Assembly: GCA_018715595.1 (NCBI GenBank)
Contig: DVLI01000005.1
Span: 1-64,000 of the forward strand
Direction: 5' to 3'
Origin: Candidatus Caccoplasma merdavium
GTDB lineage: Bacteria; Bacteroidota; Bacteroidia; Bacteroidales; UBA11471
Length of the DNA stretch: 64,000 nucleotides
The notes under the pieces were generated by a model, which worked only from the letters and a program-made list of their open reading frames with translations, ran no database searches and was not told the origin of the DNA. Both the position numbers and the translations under genes were made by a program. Shown here one piece after another: positions 63,256 through 64,000 of this stretch; the first letter of the stretch is position 1; the number at the start of each line of letters is the position of its first letter.

Positions 63256-64000
63256 TTAACATTCGAGCAACATGGCATTGACCGAACCTCCGGGAGGCGT
63301 CATGGGCAGGACGTTGCCCTCCTCTACCACGCAGGCTTCGAGAAGGTAGGGTCCGTCGGTTGCCAACATTTCGGCAATGGCCGAGGCCAAATCGTCCCGT
63401 TCCATCACCCGGCGAGCCGGTATACCGTAGGCTTCGGCAATCTTCATGTAATCGGGGTTGAGCATCGGCGTGAAAGAGTAACGGCGATTGAAGAACATCG
63501 CCTGCCACTGACGGACGTTTCCCAAATAGTTGTTGTTGAGCAATATCATCTTCACCGGCGCTTTCTGCTCCATCACCGTACCCAGCTCCTGCAAGTTCAT
63601 TTGCAAGCCACCGTCGCCCATGAACGCGCACACCGTGCGGTCGGGTACCGCGAAGGTGGCTCCCACGGCGGCGGGAAGGCCGAAGCCCATCGTACCAAGG
63701 CCGCCCGAGGTTATAATGCTGCGGCGACGGGAGTACTTGAAGTAACGTGCCGACATCATCTGATTCTGCCCCACGTCGGTGACCAGCACCGCCTCGTTGC
63801 GGGTGGCTTCGCTCACGGCACGCACCACTTCGCCCATGTTGAGAGGACCGCAGCCGGGGTGTATCTCGGGCTCGATGACCTTGACCCGTTCCTCCTCGGC
63901 ATAGGGGGCAAAAGAGTCGAGCCACTCTTTGTGGCGAGCCGGCACCATGAGTTCGGTCACGGCTTTGAGGGTATCTTTGCAATCGCCCAAGACGGCCACG
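63256..64000 (-). CDS. ilvB: Acetolactate synthase large subunit, C-terminal part (5' end outside window)
   Basis: The visible 247 residues are the C-terminal third of the thiamine-diphosphate enzyme that condenses pyruvate with pyruvate or 2-oxobutyrate. DVGQNQMMSARYFKYSRRRS, the TPP/Mg motif GDGGLQMNLQELGT (GDG to NN, closing with LLNNNYLGNVRQWQ) and FTPMLNPDYMKIAEAYG are all present. The frame stays open past the window edge, so the ATG at 63999 is internal. Downstream ilvN follows after 15 bases. Confidence 0.95.
   Translation of the reverse strand, partial: VAVLGDCKDTLKAVTELMVPARHKEWLDSFAPYAEEERVKVIEPEIHPGCGPLNMGEVVRAVSEATRNEAVLVTDVGQNQMMSARYFKYSRRRSIITSGGLGTMGFGLPAAVGATFAVPDRTVCAFMGDGGLQMNLQELGTVMEQKAPVKMILLNNNYLGNVRQWQAMFFNRRYSFTPMLNPDYMKIAEAYGIPARRVMERDDLASAIAEMLATDGPYLLEACVVEEGNVLPMTPPGGSVNAMLLEC

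Noticed and set aside
1-64000. CRISPR arrays, insertion sequences, integrons or prophage
   Set aside because: No regularly spaced repeats, transposase, integrase or phage structural genes were seen on either strand.

Overview
The window reads as about 64 kb of chromosome from a moderately GC-rich member of the order Bacteroidales. The evidence is the recurring Bacteroidetes promoter signature (a TTTG-like -33 element, about 19-20 bases, then TAnnTTTG), the near absence of strong Shine-Dalgarno sequences, and typical family content: an MG2-domain surface protein, a DUF2156 protein, an LptD-like protein, meso-DAP dehydrogenase, an inositol-lipid gene set and a type IX secretion tail. A Barnesiella-like gut genus would fit the base composition, but this is a guess; no rRNA or marker comparison could be made.

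Layout. 1-9.9 kb (minus strand): the truncated MG2/plug-like protein, rimO and ftsY, a class A penicillin-binding protein, then a membrane glycosyltransferase and a family-2 glycosyltransferase. 10.1-13.7 kb (plus): pyrB-pyrI preceded by what looks like a complete attenuator (leader peptide, U-rich tract, terminator), a flavin-reductase-like gene, then glyA. 13.9-17.7 kb: a 1290-residue pectin methylesterase-pectate lyase fusion with a secretion tail. 17.9-18.1 kb (minus): a candidate rod-shaped structured RNA of about 200 nt, possibly 6S RNA. 18.2-21.5 kb (minus): thrS-infC-rpmI-rplT. 21.7-22.6 kb: a small AT-rich island with two unrecognised genes and a tiny ORF. 22.6-27.9 kb: a TPR protein, a cytidylate-kinase-like gene, yjbQ, ddh and lgt. 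27.9-36.7 kb: a DUF2156-GNAT fusion, then an apparent inositol-lipid locus (INO1 and a PagL-like protein on minus; NTP transferase, ATP-grasp, CDP-alcohol phosphotransferase and HAD phosphatase on plus). 36.8-43.8 kb: tRNA-Arg(TCT), rplY-pth-S4 protein, ilvE, an HD protein and lptD. 43.9-49.8 kb: galE, a Fur/PerR-type regulator with rubrerythrin, rpiB and an AsmA-like protein. 49.9-53.5 kb: pstSCAB. 53.6-60.7 kb (minus): a TamA/TamB pair. 60.8-64 kb (minus): ilvC, an acyl-ACP thioesterase, ilvN and the 3' part of ilvB.

The themes are envelope construction (LptD, TamAB, AsmA, Lgt, PBP, DAP, lipid head groups) and core metabolism (pyrimidine, one-carbon and branched-chain amino-acid synthesis). 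I found no CRISPR array, insertion sequence, integrase or prophage. The two most interesting non-protein signals are the pyrB attenuator and the structured RNA downstream of rplT. The most interesting protein-level signals are the inositol-lipid locus with its extra ATP-grasp enzyme and the secreted pectinase fusion.
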